Source: CAZART01 sp964487555 (GTDB taxonomy: Bacteria > Bacteroidota > Rhodothermia > Rhodothermales > VXPQ01). Taken from it: a stretch of DNA of 29,417 nucleotides. Location: assembly GCA_964487555.1 (NCBI GenBank), contig CAZART010000066.1, positions 1-29,417 of the forward strand, written 5' to 3'. The number at the start of each line of letters is the position of its first letter. Position 1 is the first letter of the stretch. This document shows positions 7,612-15,481 of the stretch, one piece after another. The notes under the pieces are model-generated. The model saw nothing but the letters and a program-made list of their open reading frames with translations, was not told the origin of the DNA and searched no databases. The position numbers and the translations under genes are program-made.

Positions 7612-7828
7612 CGTCGCTGCGGCTCACGGAGGCCGGCTCGGGCCTAGCGCGCCGCATCTGGTCGTCTTCCAGCTTCAATTCCCGCGAGATTTCGCTCGTG
7701 GCCTTTTTGAACTCGCGGATTCCTTGACCCAGTCCGCGCGCGATTTCCGGGATTCGCTTAGCGCCGAAAAGGAGCAAGATCACGACCATGATCAGGATCA
7801 GCTCCGCGCCTCCGATGTTGCCTAGCAT
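7571..7828 (-). CDS. tatA: Twin-arginine translocase subunit TatA/TatE
   Basis: TatA oligomerises in the inner membrane to let folded proteins through in the Tat pathway. This 85-residue protein has the family layout: a short N-terminus, one transmembrane helix (AELILIMVVILLLFG), the FG hinge (residues 21-22), an amphipathic helix AKRIPEIARGLGQGIREFKKA, and a variable charged tail. AGGG lies about nine bases before the ATG. tatB and tatC are not in the window. At least one Tat substrate is nearby, the oxidoreductase at 27323. The 3' end overlaps the convergent amidohydrolase gene. Confidence 0.93.
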   Translation of the reverse strand: MLGNIGGAELILIMVVILLLFGAKRIPEIARGLGQGIREFKKATSEISRELKLEDDQMRRARPEPASVSRSDVNLQGTATSPDRE

Positions 7829-7870
7829 AACGTATACCCTGGGATAAGAGGGCCGCCGCCCACAAGACGT

Positions 7871-8071
7871 TTAACTGAATAGAACCGCGAAGCCGAGCGC
7901 AACGGTCATCGCAATGAGCGTGACGAGAACGAAGGAGATCGCGATGAGCATCCCGGTTCGGTCCGGTTCGCCGAGCGGAATGCTCCATGGGCTGCCCCGC
8001 CGCGTTATCGAGAGCGATGGGACTGACACGATCGTCGTGGTGTGATTCGTAAGCCCTTGAATCTTGGCCAT
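7871..8071 (-). CDS. Small membrane protein upstream of tatA
   Basis: This is a 66-residue protein from ATG 8069-8071. The polar N-terminus (AKIQGLTNHTTTIVSVP) is followed by a short basic/proline segment and a C-terminal membrane helix GMLIAISFVLVTLIAMTVALGFAVL. A longer reading to 8122 would start with TTG and adds a basic, non-conserved-looking stretch. It is the first gene of a likely two-gene unit with tatA, 42 bp apart. I do not recognise the family, so linkage to Tat export rests on position only. Confidence 0.6.
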   Translation of the reverse strand: MAKIQGLTNHTTTIVSVPSLSITRRGSPWSIPLGEPDRTGMLIAISFVLVTLIAMTVALGFAVLFS

Positions 8072-8481
8072 GAGGACGGGTCGGTCGCGCCGCTTTCTGT
8101 GGTACCTGATTTCCGGCGACAACCTCGCATTTCGCAGGCGGTTTCGGCGCTGCGAGCTTTCAATCTACATTTTAAGCGTTTTTTAATGGGAAGGGCGCGG
8201 TGTGAATTCATCACCGGAACAGGATCGCCGATCGCATTTGAAATGAATTACATGCGTATCCTTGCCTGCCATGTACTCCATGTCTATGTTAATTAGGACT
8301 TTGACTTGCGTGGCGCCATTATCAAAGCGTAACCTGTTTGAGGATCCCATACCACACGATGCACATTCGCCACCCGGCGCGCCGCCCATGACGGCGCTGC
8401 AGGGATGAGTTCCTCGTCGACACAACCGAGCGCGCGCTCGCATCATTCCTCGGAGTCTGTGTCATATCTGTAGTACAACGT
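8072..8481. other. 410-bp intergenic region, no gene seen
   Basis: This lies between the divergent small membrane protein and the response regulator. It is more AT-rich than the surrounding genes around 8160-8340. I see no convincing promoter pair, hairpin or RNA gene. Open frames here are short, compositionally odd and lack starts with ribosome sites. Confidence 0.5.
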
Positions 8482-8937
8482 ATGGCCGAACTCGTCGACA
8501 TTGTCCTTGCAGAGGACGACCCGGACGATCGCCTGTTCATTCGTCGAGCCTTTATGGAAAACAACGTCCAGAATGATCTTCACGAAGTTGAAAACGGCGT
8601 TGAGCTGCTTGACTATCTTCGCGGTATCGGCACGTTCCAATCGTCGGGATCCGTGCGACGGCCCGGTTTGATCCTGCTGGATCTAAACATGCCAAAAAAG
8701 AGCGGTCGCGAAGCACTCCGCGAGATCAAGGCTGATCCTAATCTCCGGTCGATCCCGATCGTCGTGCTCACCACCTCCAGCTCAGAGAGCGACGTGACGT
8801 ACAGCTATGCGCAAGGTGCGAATGCGTATGTCACCAAACCGTCGACGCTGACCGATCTCATCGAGTTGTTCAAGCGAATCGACTCCTTCTGGCTGCGGAC
8901 GGCCAAGCTTCCGGTGCTCACCAAGGCCGCGACGTAG
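8482..8937 (+). CDS. Single-domain response regulator (Rcp1-like)
   Basis: This is a CheY-type receiver domain with no output domain (151 aa). The acidic pocket is EDDPDD (residues 11-16), the phospho-acceptor is D67 in LLDLNMP, the switch threonine is T98 in VVLTTSS, and the conserved lysine is K119 in VTKP. The extra loop after DYLRGIGTF and the C-terminal extension match the Rcp1 group, single-domain regulators that usually serve phytochrome or hybrid histidine kinases. No kinase is adjacent, so its partner lies elsewhere. It ends 9 bp from the convergent ferritin-like gene. Confidence 0.9.
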   Translation: MAELVDIVLAEDDPDDRLFIRRAFMENNVQNDLHEVENGVELLDYLRGIGTFQSSGSVRRPGLILLDLNMPKKSGREALREIKADPNLRSIPIVVLTTSSSESDVTYSYAQGANAYVTKPSTLTDLIELFKRIDSFWLRTAKLPVLTKAAT

Positions 8938-8946
8938 ACGGGATCC

Positions 8947-9732
8947 TCACTCGCCAAACGGGCACGCTAGCCCGAGATCCAGAAGCGCCTGGGTGATCAG
9001 GCGCTTGTTACGCGCGATGACACGCTTGTCGTGATCAACCATGTACCGGGACATCCATTGGCGGGCGTGGGGCCGATAGGTGACGTGCTCGAAGTAGAGG
9101 GGCACATAGCGCTTCAGAGAGGCGTCGATGTGGCGCTTGAGCGCATCGCTGGCATCCTTCATCAGATACTGCGCGTAAGCGACACCCGAATTATGGTGAA
9201 TACTGTCGTCGCGGATGAGCCGCGTCGACATCTCCCCAAGCACGGTTCGCTCCGTTGCCGCCGCGATGTCTTTGAAAGCCTGGATGGCGACACCCTCGAA
9301 AACGACCTGGAAGGCGATCACCCGTTCCTCGAGGGTATCGGCATCAAGGAGCATCTCGCCCATTTCGCCCAGATAGGGGTCGTGATCGTCCGTCGGCAAC
9401 AGCATGTGACGCAGCCGCGTCCAGCCCTCGACGTGGCGTGCCTCGTCCTGAACCATCGTACTGTAGTAGAGAACGGCTTCCTTCTCCTCAACCTGGAGGA
9501 GCAGGTTCGTGGCGGCTTCAATAGCAAACCGATCCGCCTGCAGCTGCTGCTGCACGACGCTCGACCAAACCGCGTTCCATCGCTCCTTCTCGGCATTCGG
9601 AGCCGGCGACAGCCGATCCCAACCCAGATCATCTACATCCCACGCGCCTTTTCGGGCGGCGCGGTAAAACTGCCGAAGCCGCCGCAGTGACTTGTTTTCG
9701 ACATGATCGCGATGGATAACTTCGCCGGCCAT
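8947..9732 (-). CDS. Ferritin-like di-iron protein, RNR R2-like fold
   Basis: This all-helical 261-residue protein has a recognisable di-iron ligand pattern: a candidate first ligand in ADRFAIEAAT (D67 or E72), DEARH (E97, H100), FEGVA (E146), and RDDSIHH (D176, H179). The spacing resembles ribonucleotide reductase R2 and the R2-like oxidases or N-oxygenases, but the second ExxH is DxxH. It is shorter than canonical R2, lacks an obvious R1-binding C-terminal tail, and has no nrdA nearby. An oxygen-activating oxidase is likely; ribonucleotide reduction is not. It is followed upstream by the DUF2071 gene on the same strand, 91 bp apart. No Shine-Dalgarno is obvious before the ATG. Confidence 0.8.
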   Translation of the reverse strand: MAGEVIHRDHVENKSLRRLRQFYRAARKGAWDVDDLGWDRLSPAPNAEKERWNAVWSSVVQQQLQADRFAIEAATNLLLQVEEKEAVLYYSTMVQDEARHVEGWTRLRHMLLPTDDHDPYLGEMGEMLLDADTLEERVIAFQVVFEGVAIQAFKDIAAATERTVLGEMSTRLIRDDSIHHNSGVAYAQYLMKDASDALKRHIDASLKRYVPLYFEHVTYRPHARQWMSRYMVDHDKRVIARNKRLITQALLDLGLACPFGE

Positions 9733-9823
9733 AAACGTTGAGTGAGGGTCGATTTAGAATCCGGTCCTGTCGGAAGATAGGCAAGCGGGAGGGGAAATCT
9801 AGTACTGAGCGTCAGCTGGAGGT

Positions 9824-10555
9824 TCAAAGCCTCTCCGGAGCCCAGACATCCACGTCCAACGGAGCAATCTGGCCGTGGAGAAGCGGAGACACGCGCGGCA
9901 CTGATAGGCCGTGTGATTCGACCATGCTTGAGGCGTGGGACATCAGCGATACACGGCAAAGCGGCCACGGTTCGTGATGAATGCGCGCCCGGTACATGTT
10001 CTCTCCACGCGAGGCGTAGAGACAGTACCGCTCGATGAGGAAGAATTCCTGCGAATCCGGCTGCGCGTCGGGTAGTGCCTCCTCTCGACGCCACACCGCT
10101 TCGAAATCCGCCGGTGGTGCACCGGGCTGCGCCCGCCGCGAGGCAAACCGAATCGTCCGATCCCGTTCCTCGAGGCTCATCCTGGCTACGAAGTAGGGCA
10201 GGGAAAAGCCAAGCCTTGCGCCAAGTACCGCCAGAGGATTGCTCGCGTCCAGCGAGAGAAACCAGACACCCGGCACGCCTCGACGATGGACATACGTCCT
10301 CACATTTATTTCATGAGACCTCCCAACAACGGGAGGCGCAGGAAGGCCCGGTGGGCGAATCCGAGGCATAGTAAACGGCGTGACGCCGATCCACGCCGTG
10401 CCGCCAAAGGTGTCAATCTCCAGACCCCGTGGGATCAGCGGTAAGAGCTCCGCCTTCGGAATCGGCCAGTGCATGAAAAGCAGCTTGTCCCAGGTCTGAT
10501 GCATCACCGGCTTTCCGGCAGGGCGCGTGCGGATCGAGAGACGATCAATCTCCAT
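9824..10555 (-). CDS. DUF2071 / YqjF-family protein
   Basis: This 243-residue protein matches the DUF2071 (COG3361, YqjF) family. The diagnostic N-terminus is MHQTWDKLLFMHWPIP, then LLPLIPRGLEIDTFGGTAWIGVTPF, and later EINVRTYVHRRGVPGVWFLSLDA. The family is related in fold to acetoacetate decarboxylase-like proteins, but its function is unknown. GGGGAAG just before the ATG is a fair ribosome site. The gene lies upstream of and co-oriented with the ferritin-like gene, so they may form a unit. A strong hairpin at 10645-10686 separates it from the lipoprotein gene. Confidence 0.85.
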   Translation of the reverse strand: MEIDRLSIRTRPAGKPVMHQTWDKLLFMHWPIPKAELLPLIPRGLEIDTFGGTAWIGVTPFTMPRIRPPGLPAPPVVGRSHEINVRTYVHRRGVPGVWFLSLDASNPLAVLGARLGFSLPYFVARMSLEERDRTIRFASRRAQPGAPPADFEAVWRREEALPDAQPDSQEFFLIERYCLYASRGENMYRARIHHEPWPLCRVSLMSHASSMVESHGLSVPRVSPLLHGQIAPLDVDVWAPERL

Positions 10556-10644
10556 TTCTTCCCCGGCGATTCAACATGTGGCTACAACGATGGATCTATG
10601 GTGCCGTCGACGATCCACGAAGATGTGGAGGTTCAGGCAATAAA

Positions 10645-10686
10645 TGGGCCGGACGGGGACGCCATCGGCTGCCCCCGTCCGGCCCA
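10645..10686 (-). terminator. Strong GC hairpin after lipoprotein gene
   Basis: A perfect 14-bp stem pairs positions 10645-10658 (TGGGCCGGACGGGG) with 10673-10686, around a 14-base loop. It starts 38 bp past the stop of the minus-strand lipoprotein gene. On the minus strand the stem is followed by ATTTATT, a weak T-tract. A rho-independent terminator is the most likely reading. Confidence 0.7.
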
Positions 10687-10723
10687 ATACTTACTGATAC
10701 GTAAAAAGTCCCTCAGTGGAGGT

Positions 10724-11533
10724 TCACCGGCGGGCGCCCGTCGCAGGACCGGCTGAGCTCTCGGTGCCGGCGTTGTCGTCCATCGTTCCACGGCGGCTCC
10801 GCACGTTTCCGGTGCTCACCTCCTCGTCCGTCACCATCACGATGAGCGGATCCGTTTGATTCTGCGCCGCCGTTCCGCTCGAGCCGTTACAGGTGGCCTG
10901 ATACATGCCGGGCTCCAGGTTCATCGTAACCTTTCCTTCCTGCCCGGCCGTTATTCGATTCGTAGACCCACCATGAAGCGTACCCGGGCCTGCCTCGCCG
11001 CCGGGTATGCCCGCCCTGTCGTCGCTCGAGAGGCCGGCTTCAGGGTTTGACGGAACGCTCTCGTCATCCGACTTGCTTCCGAGCCGTTCCGCGTCCTGAC
11101 CGGAGGTCGCGCCGCTGCGGCCTTCCAGATTCTCGTCAACCGAGCCATCGGCGCCCTGCCCGTAACCACGCCCCTGCCGTGTAGCACTGCCGTTCGTGAT
11201 GTCGCCCCCGCTAATGGGTTGCATCGTAAAGACGCAATCTTCATTTCCCATGTTGTCGACGGTGAGTGTCGTATGCCCCGCAGGCATCGTAGGTACGATA
11301 TCGCCGCCGTTTACGATGCTGACGGCGACCATATGATCGCCCGCCATAGCGTCCCGGTCGGCCATTTCTCCCTCGGTGCGGAAATCACTCACGTCATCGA
11401 CTTCGGCGTCTCCGCAGGCGGGGAACGTGAAAGCCAGTATCAGCAGCAGGGCGCCGGTACATACACGATGCACGAAATTGCCGGCCATGGGCGACGTATC
11501 GTCCGCGGACGGTCCGCAAAGTTGTGTACTCAT
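10724..11533 (-). CDS. Lipoprotein with cupredoxin-like outline and disordered insertion
   Basis: The start ATG at 11531-11533 has a perfect AGGAGG seven bases upstream. The longer frame to 11614 is only a translation of the tandem repeat there. The N-terminus has an unusual 15-residue polar lead, then VCTGALLLILAFTFPAC, a loose lipobox with candidate lipidated Cys. A first beta-rich block (AVSIVNGGDIVPTMPAGHTT through FTMQPIS) and a last block (ITAGQEGKVTMNLEPGMYQA through IVMVTDE) resemble the two halves of a cupredoxin sandwich. Between them lies about 85 residues rich in Gly, Ser, Asp and Glu, probably disordered. The usual copper ligands are not evident, so it is likely structural. The function is unknown. 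Confidence 0.75.
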   Translation of the reverse strand: MSTQLCGPSADDTSPMAGNFVHRVCTGALLLILAFTFPACGDAEVDDVSDFRTEGEMADRDAMAGDHMVAVSIVNGGDIVPTMPAGHTTLTVDNMGNEDCVFTMQPISGGDITNGSATRQGRGYGQGADGSVDENLEGRSGATSGQDAERLGSKSDDESVPSNPEAGLSSDDRAGIPGGEAGPGTLHGGSTNRITAGQEGKVTMNLEPGMYQATCNGSSGTAAQNQTDPLIVMVTDEEVSTGNVRSRRGTMDDNAGTESSAGPATGARR

Positions 11534-11560
11534 TTTCTTCCTCCTTTTAGCTATTCCGTT

Positions 11561-11664
11561 AAGTGTGCGCATTTCGCCGCTAAGTGTGCGCATTTCGCCG
11601 CTAAGTGTGCGCATTCGGGGTTACGTGTGCGCATTCGCCGTTACGTGTGCGGATTCGCCGCTCA
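11561..11664. repeat. 20/21-bp tandem repeat array next to lipoprotein start
   Basis: Units start at 11561, 11582, 11603, 11623 and 11643, giving spacings of 21, 21, 20 and 20 bp. The core is GTGTGCGCATTTCGCCG, and the last unit changes to GTGTGCGGATTC. The array begins 28 bp upstream of the lipoprotein start codon, so it may overlap its promoter. The remainder to 11886 (downstream of the GntP gene) holds no gene I can support. Confidence 0.85.
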
Positions 11665-11886
11665 TCGGTTCGATCGCCCGGGATAACGGCGCGAACACTC
11701 AGTTGTTGGATAGAGGATGAAGGTGTTGTGCGCTACCCGGGATCGGATGTTTTGGTTCGCGTCTCTTCGGCAGCTTCCCAGACGATTACAACCATTAAAG
11801 CGATGTTACGAGCGGCGTCGTAGCGGGTAGATTCCATTCCGCGCCGTAGGCTTCCGAGCGTCGGCGAACCGTAGCGCGGCCCACAT

Positions 11887-13239
11887 TCAGAGCCAGATGC
11901 CGACCACGAGCATCACCACGAGGCCCGTCACGCCGACGATGGTCTCCATCACGGTCCAGGACTTCAGCGTTTCTTTCTCGGTCAGGCCCATGAACTGACT
12001 GACGAGCCAGAAACCCGAGTCATTGACGTGTGAAAGGACGGTTGCTCCGCATGCGATGGAAATGGTCAGCGCACCGACAAGGGGGGCCGAGACGTCGCCG
12101 GCTTCGATGATGGGCGCCATGAGCCCCGCCGTCGTAACCATCGCAACGGTTGCAGAGCCCTGTGATACGCGCACCATCGTGGCGATCAGAAATCCAAACA
12201 ATAAGATGGGGAGATTGGTCGCCGCCATCACCTCGACGAGCGCATCGCCGACACCGGTGGTCACCAGCACGTGGCCGAACACGCCGCCGGCTCCCGTGAG
12301 AAGAATGATCATTCCTACCGGCTCCATTGATTTCGTCGCCACGCGTTGGATCTCGTCGGCCGTGAAGCCGAGCCGCGTACCCAGGAAATAAAAAGCAAGC
12401 AGGACGGCGATGATGAGCGCCGTGAACGGATGGCCGATGAACGACATCCACACCCGCACGGCATTCTCCTCGGGGAGCATGACGGCGGTGGCGGTGTTCA
12501 GCAAGATCAGCACGAGCGGGAGTGCCAGCATCGCGACTACGATCCCGAAGCTGGGCCGGCGTCTTTCGGCCGCCGCGCTTTCTTCCGGCGCCTCAACGAG
12601 CATGTATTCGGGCACGCCGACGGTGATTCGCTGTGAGATGAATGATCCGAAGAGAATGCCGCCGGCGATAGTCGCCGGGATGCCGCCGATCAGTCCGAAG
12701 AAGATCACCCAGCCGAGGTCCGCGTTGAGAAGCGCGGCCACGGCGACGGGACCGGGTGTCGGCGGGATGAATGCGTGGGCGACCGCGATGCCCGCCACCA
12801 AAGGAATTCCGTAGCGGAGTATCGGCCTTCCCGTCCTGCGCGTCAGATCGTAGACGAGGGGAATGAAAAGAATCAGCGCCACCTCGAAAAAGACGGGGAT
12901 AGCTACAATCAATCCGAGCAGGGCCAGCGCCCATTGAGCTCGCCCCTCGCCGAATCTCCTCAGCAGCGTGTTGGCGATTTGACGTGCACCCCCCGAAACC
13001 TGGATGATTTCGCCGAGCATTGTACCGAGGCCGATTACGATGGCGATATATCCGAGCGTCCGACCCATGCCCTCTCGGAGCGCGTCGACCACTTCGCCGA
13101 CCGGCACGCCGCCCAGGATGGCGGCGAACATGCTGACGAGCAGCAGCGCGACAAAAGCCTGCAACCGGACAACGATGATGAGCAGAAGAAGCAGCGCGAC
13201 GCTGCCGGCCGTCAGAAGTATCAGGAAAGTCGTGGACAC
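11887..13239 (-). CDS. GntP-family gluconate/organic acid:H+ permease
   Basis: This is a polytopic inner-membrane transporter of the GntP family, which imports gluconate and related sugar acids with protons. About twelve hydrophobic segments are visible. Family-like features include IPVFFEVALILFIPLVYDL, AHAFIPPTPGPVAVA (a GntP signature region) and the C-terminal VLSHVNDSGFWLVSQF. Starting at GTG 13239 gives 450 residues, the usual family length, and begins directly before the first membrane segment. The frame stays open to 13377 with ATG at 13320, but that extension is basic and atypical. It is divergent from the TetR gene, with 167 bp between them, and could be one of its targets. Confidence 0.88.
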   Translation of the reverse strand: MSTTFLILLTAGSVALLLLLIIVVRLQAFVALLLVSMFAAILGGVPVGEVVDALREGMGRTLGYIAIVIGLGTMLGEIIQVSGGARQIANTLLRRFGEGRAQWALALLGLIVAIPVFFEVALILFIPLVYDLTRRTGRPILRYGIPLVAGIAVAHAFIPPTPGPVAVAALLNADLGWVIFFGLIGGIPATIAGGILFGSFISQRITVGVPEYMLVEAPEESAAAERRRPSFGIVVAMLALPLVLILLNTATAVMLPEENAVRVWMSFIGHPFTALIIAVLLAFYFLGTRLGFTADEIQRVATKSMEPVGMIILLTGAGGVFGHVLVTTGVGDALVEVMAATNLPILLFGFLIATMVRVSQGSATVAMVTTAGLMAPIIEAGDVSAPLVGALTISIACGATVLSHVNDSGFWLVSQFMGLTEKETLKSWTVMETIVGVTGLVVMLVVGIWL

Positions 13240-13370
13240 GGCGGGATGGGTTCTAATTAGTGGCGTCCAGGAGGACCGAAGGCGGACAAAGTATACTAAT
13301 AAACGCAGCCATCGAGGCATCGACAACGCCGTCGCAGCCTCCGAGATCACGATAAAGAGCGACCTGCCCC

Positions 13371-13408
13371 TTGACAATCATACTATTTCGTGTTAATGTT
13401 ACTAACAT
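13371..13408 (+). promoter_or_regulatory. Sigma70-type promoter with overlapping 13-bp palindrome
   Basis: TTGACA (13371-13376), a 17-bp spacer and TAATGT (13394-13399) make a near-consensus promoter. The -10 overlaps ATGTTACTAACAT (13396-13408), a perfect palindrome with a single central base whose last two bases are the A and T of the TetR start codon at 13407. Transcription should start at about 13406, so the message is probably leaderless. The palindrome is well placed for autorepression. Confidence 0.75.
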
Positions 13409-14018
13409 GAAATCAGATTCATCGACACGACGGTATCGGATGACCGCACGCGCAGAGGCAGCCGCACGGACCGGGCGCGACATTCTGGAGGCCACCGTCT
13501 CGCTATGGCGAGAGCGGGCGCTCGACGAAATCACGTTGCAGGCCATTGCGGATCGCGCCGGCGTCTCCGTGCAGACGGTCATCCGACGTTTCGGGTCGAA
13601 GGGGGGCGTCATCGAGGCGTGCATCGAGGGCGACGTCGCCGGGATTCGGGTGGACCGCGACCGCGCGAGCGCCGGCAACGTCGACGGAGCCCTCGAAATT
13701 CTGCTTACGCATTATGAGCGCGACGGGGATGCGATCCTTCGCACGATCGACCTGGAGGAGAAGCTCGAAGCCGCGCGGGCCGTCTCGGAGACCGGCCGCC
13801 GGGAACATCGAGCGTGGTGTGCTCGCGTGTTCGGTCCCTTTCTCCCGCCATCGGACAGCGACGACTACGAGCGTCGGCTCGATGGATTCGTGGCCGTTAC
13901 GGATCTCTATCTCTGGAAGCTCTTGCGCCGCGACCTTGGTCGTTCCACCGAGGAGACGAAGCGCACGCTGCGGGCACTCATCGATGGTCTCGTTCTTCTT
14001 TCTTCTCATCAATCCTAA
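13407..14018 (+). CDS. TetR/AcrR-family transcriptional regulator
   Basis: This 203-residue protein has an N-terminal helix-turn-helix: RDILEATVSLWRERALDEITLQAIADRAGVSVQTVIRRFGSK is typical TetR, with the recognition helix at VSVQTVIRRFG. The C-terminal part is a variable helical ligand domain. The frame extends upstream to 13371, but that start lies inside the -35 element, so ATG 13407 is chosen. The glycosyltransferase starts 7 bp after the stop, so both belong to one operon. The palindrome over its own start suggests autoregulation relieved by a small ligand, perhaps the compound the glycosyltransferase modifies. Confidence 0.9.
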   Translation: MKSDSSTRRYRMTARAEAAARTGRDILEATVSLWRERALDEITLQAIADRAGVSVQTVIRRFGSKGGVIEACIEGDVAGIRVDRDRASAGNVDGALEILLTHYERDGDAILRTIDLEEKLEAARAVSETGRREHRAWCARVFGPFLPPSDSDDYERRLDGFVAVTDLYLWKLLRRDLGRSTEETKRTLRALIDGLVLLSSHQS

Positions 14019-14025
14019 GAGCGTC

Positions 14026-15324
14026 ATGGAAGCCACACGTTCGTTCTTATTCGTTACCTGGGAGGGCGGCGGAAACGTTGCACCCGTACTGGGCCTCGCC
14101 CGCCGTTTGGCCGACCGCGGTCACCACGTGAGCGTGCTCACCGAGCCATGCCTTCAAGATCCTGTTGTGCAGGCGGGCGCCCGGTTCATTCCATTTGACA
14201 GGCATTTTACGCGGACAGATCGCACCGTCGACCTCGTCCGCGACAGTGAAGCAAAGTCGCCCATCGGATCGCTCAGGCGCGCCTTCGACAATCTGATGTT
14301 CGGTCCTGCTCACATCGTCGCCGAAGAGACGCACCGTGCGATACAGGAGGTGGCACCCGACGTCCTCGTGGTGGATTTAAATATGATCGGGGCGCTCATT
14401 GCGGGGGAGGCGGCGGGGCTGCCGCGCGTCGTCCTCTTCCATATGCCGGAATACCTTCCGGGCCCCGGCAGACCGGCCGCCGGACCGGGCTTTCTTCCTC
14501 GTTCCGATGCCCTTGGCCGCCTCCGCGACGGGCTCTTCACTCGCCTGTTCTTTCTCCAGCTGAAGCGCTATCTGGGTGCGTTCAACGATACCCGGCACGC
14601 GTTCGGCCTTCCGCCTCTCAAAACAGCCCGCGAAATCCTAGATGTGTACCATGGCGCCGACCTACGGCTCATCCAGACGTGCGAAGCATTCGACTTTCCC
14701 ATCACACCGGCTCCGCAGAATGTCCGGTACGTGGGCCCCATTCTCGACGATCCGGACTGGGTCGATTCCTCGAACTGGAAGAACCCCTGGCCGGACGAAG
14801 ATACGCGGCCTCTCGTGGTCGTGAGCCTTTCGTCGACCTTCCAGAATCAGCGGGGCGCACTCCAGTGCGCGATGACGGCGCTGGGCGGACTGGATGTCCG
14901 GGGGCTCGTGACGCTGGGCCCCGCGATGGCGTCGGAATCGTTCGACGTTCCGGAGAATGTGATCGCGGTCGCATCGGCCCCGCACGGTCAGCTATTCCCC
15001 AAAGCAGCCGCTGTAGTGACCCATGCAGGTCACGGCACGATGATGAGGGCCCTCTCGTACGGCGTCCCGCTCGTCTGTATGCCCATGGGCCGCGATCAAA
15101 ACGACAATGCCGCCCGTGTTGCCGCGCATGGCGTAGGAATACGCCTGCGGCCCTCGGCGAAGCCGGCGAAAATTCGGGATGCGGTGGAGCAGGTGCTGTC
15201 CGAACCACAGTATCGCACACAGGCTCAACGCCTGATGGACGTCATTGCCGAGGATGCCGCGGCGGAGCGGGGCACGCAGGAACTGGAGGGCGTTGGATCC
15301 GACGAGGTAGCCGTACCGGTGTGA
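14026..15324 (+). CDS. UDP-glycosyltransferase-like GT1 enzyme (MGT type)
   Basis: This is a GT-B fold transferase that would move sugar from a nucleotide donor to a small hydrophobic acceptor. The N-terminal Rossmann half begins FLFVTWEGGGNVAPVLGLA with the family G-N-V-x-P loop. The C-terminal donor half has VTHAGHGTMMRALSYGVP (about residues 331-348) and PMGRDQNDNAARV, the signature of macrolide-type glycosyltransferases. Length is 432 residues. ATG 14026 is chosen because earlier in-frame codons overlap TetR and are not family-like. Co-transcription with TetR suggests an inducible detoxification or natural-product tailoring step; no biosynthetic cluster is visible around it. Confidence 0.88.
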   Translation: MEATRSFLFVTWEGGGNVAPVLGLARRLADRGHHVSVLTEPCLQDPVVQAGARFIPFDRHFTRTDRTVDLVRDSEAKSPIGSLRRAFDNLMFGPAHIVAEETHRAIQEVAPDVLVVDLNMIGALIAGEAAGLPRVVLFHMPEYLPGPGRPAAGPGFLPRSDALGRLRDGLFTRLFFLQLKRYLGAFNDTRHAFGLPPLKTAREILDVYHGADLRLIQTCEAFDFPITPAPQNVRYVGPILDDPDWVDSSNWKNPWPDEDTRPLVVVSLSSTFQNQRGALQCAMTALGGLDVRGLVTLGPAMASESFDVPENVIAVASAPHGQLFPKAAAVVTHAGHGTMMRALSYGVPLVCMPMGRDQNDNAARVAAHGVGIRLRPSAKPAKIRDAVEQVLSEPQYRTQAQRLMDVIAEDAAAERGTQELEGVGSDEVAVPV

Positions 15325-15342
15325 CTCGTGGAATGACGGCTC

Positions 15343-15373
15343 GCCGCCGCCGATCGCCTCCGGCCGCGGCGGC
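15343..15373 (+). terminator. GC-rich hairpin after glycosyltransferase gene
   Basis: GCCGCCGC (15343-15350) pairs perfectly with GCGGCGGC (15366-15373) around a 15-base loop, 18 bp after the stop codon. There is no T-tract, so it is only a weak terminator candidate. Confidence 0.35.
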
Positions 15374-15481
15374 TCACCACGGAGATGGTCTCATGCGTGA
15401 GAACCAAGTTACGTTGTATGGGTGGGCTGAAATCTACATTCAGTGCTATGTTGCGACTGCTCACCGAAGATATCAGAATCC

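Noticed and set aside
9815..9845. tRNA-like T-loop (GGTTCAAAGCC)
   Set aside because: No acceptor stem, D-arm or anticodon arm can be assembled around it.
11534..11614. Upstream extension of the lipoprotein containing repeated MRTLSGE
   Set aside because: It is a translation of the 21-bp array; ATG 11533 has a perfect AGGAGG at proper distance and is followed by the export signal.
13546..14025. 160-residue N-terminal extension of the glycosyltransferase
   Set aside because: It is an out-of-frame shadow of the TetR gene, arginine/serine rich, and the glycosyltransferase fold starts at ATG 14026.
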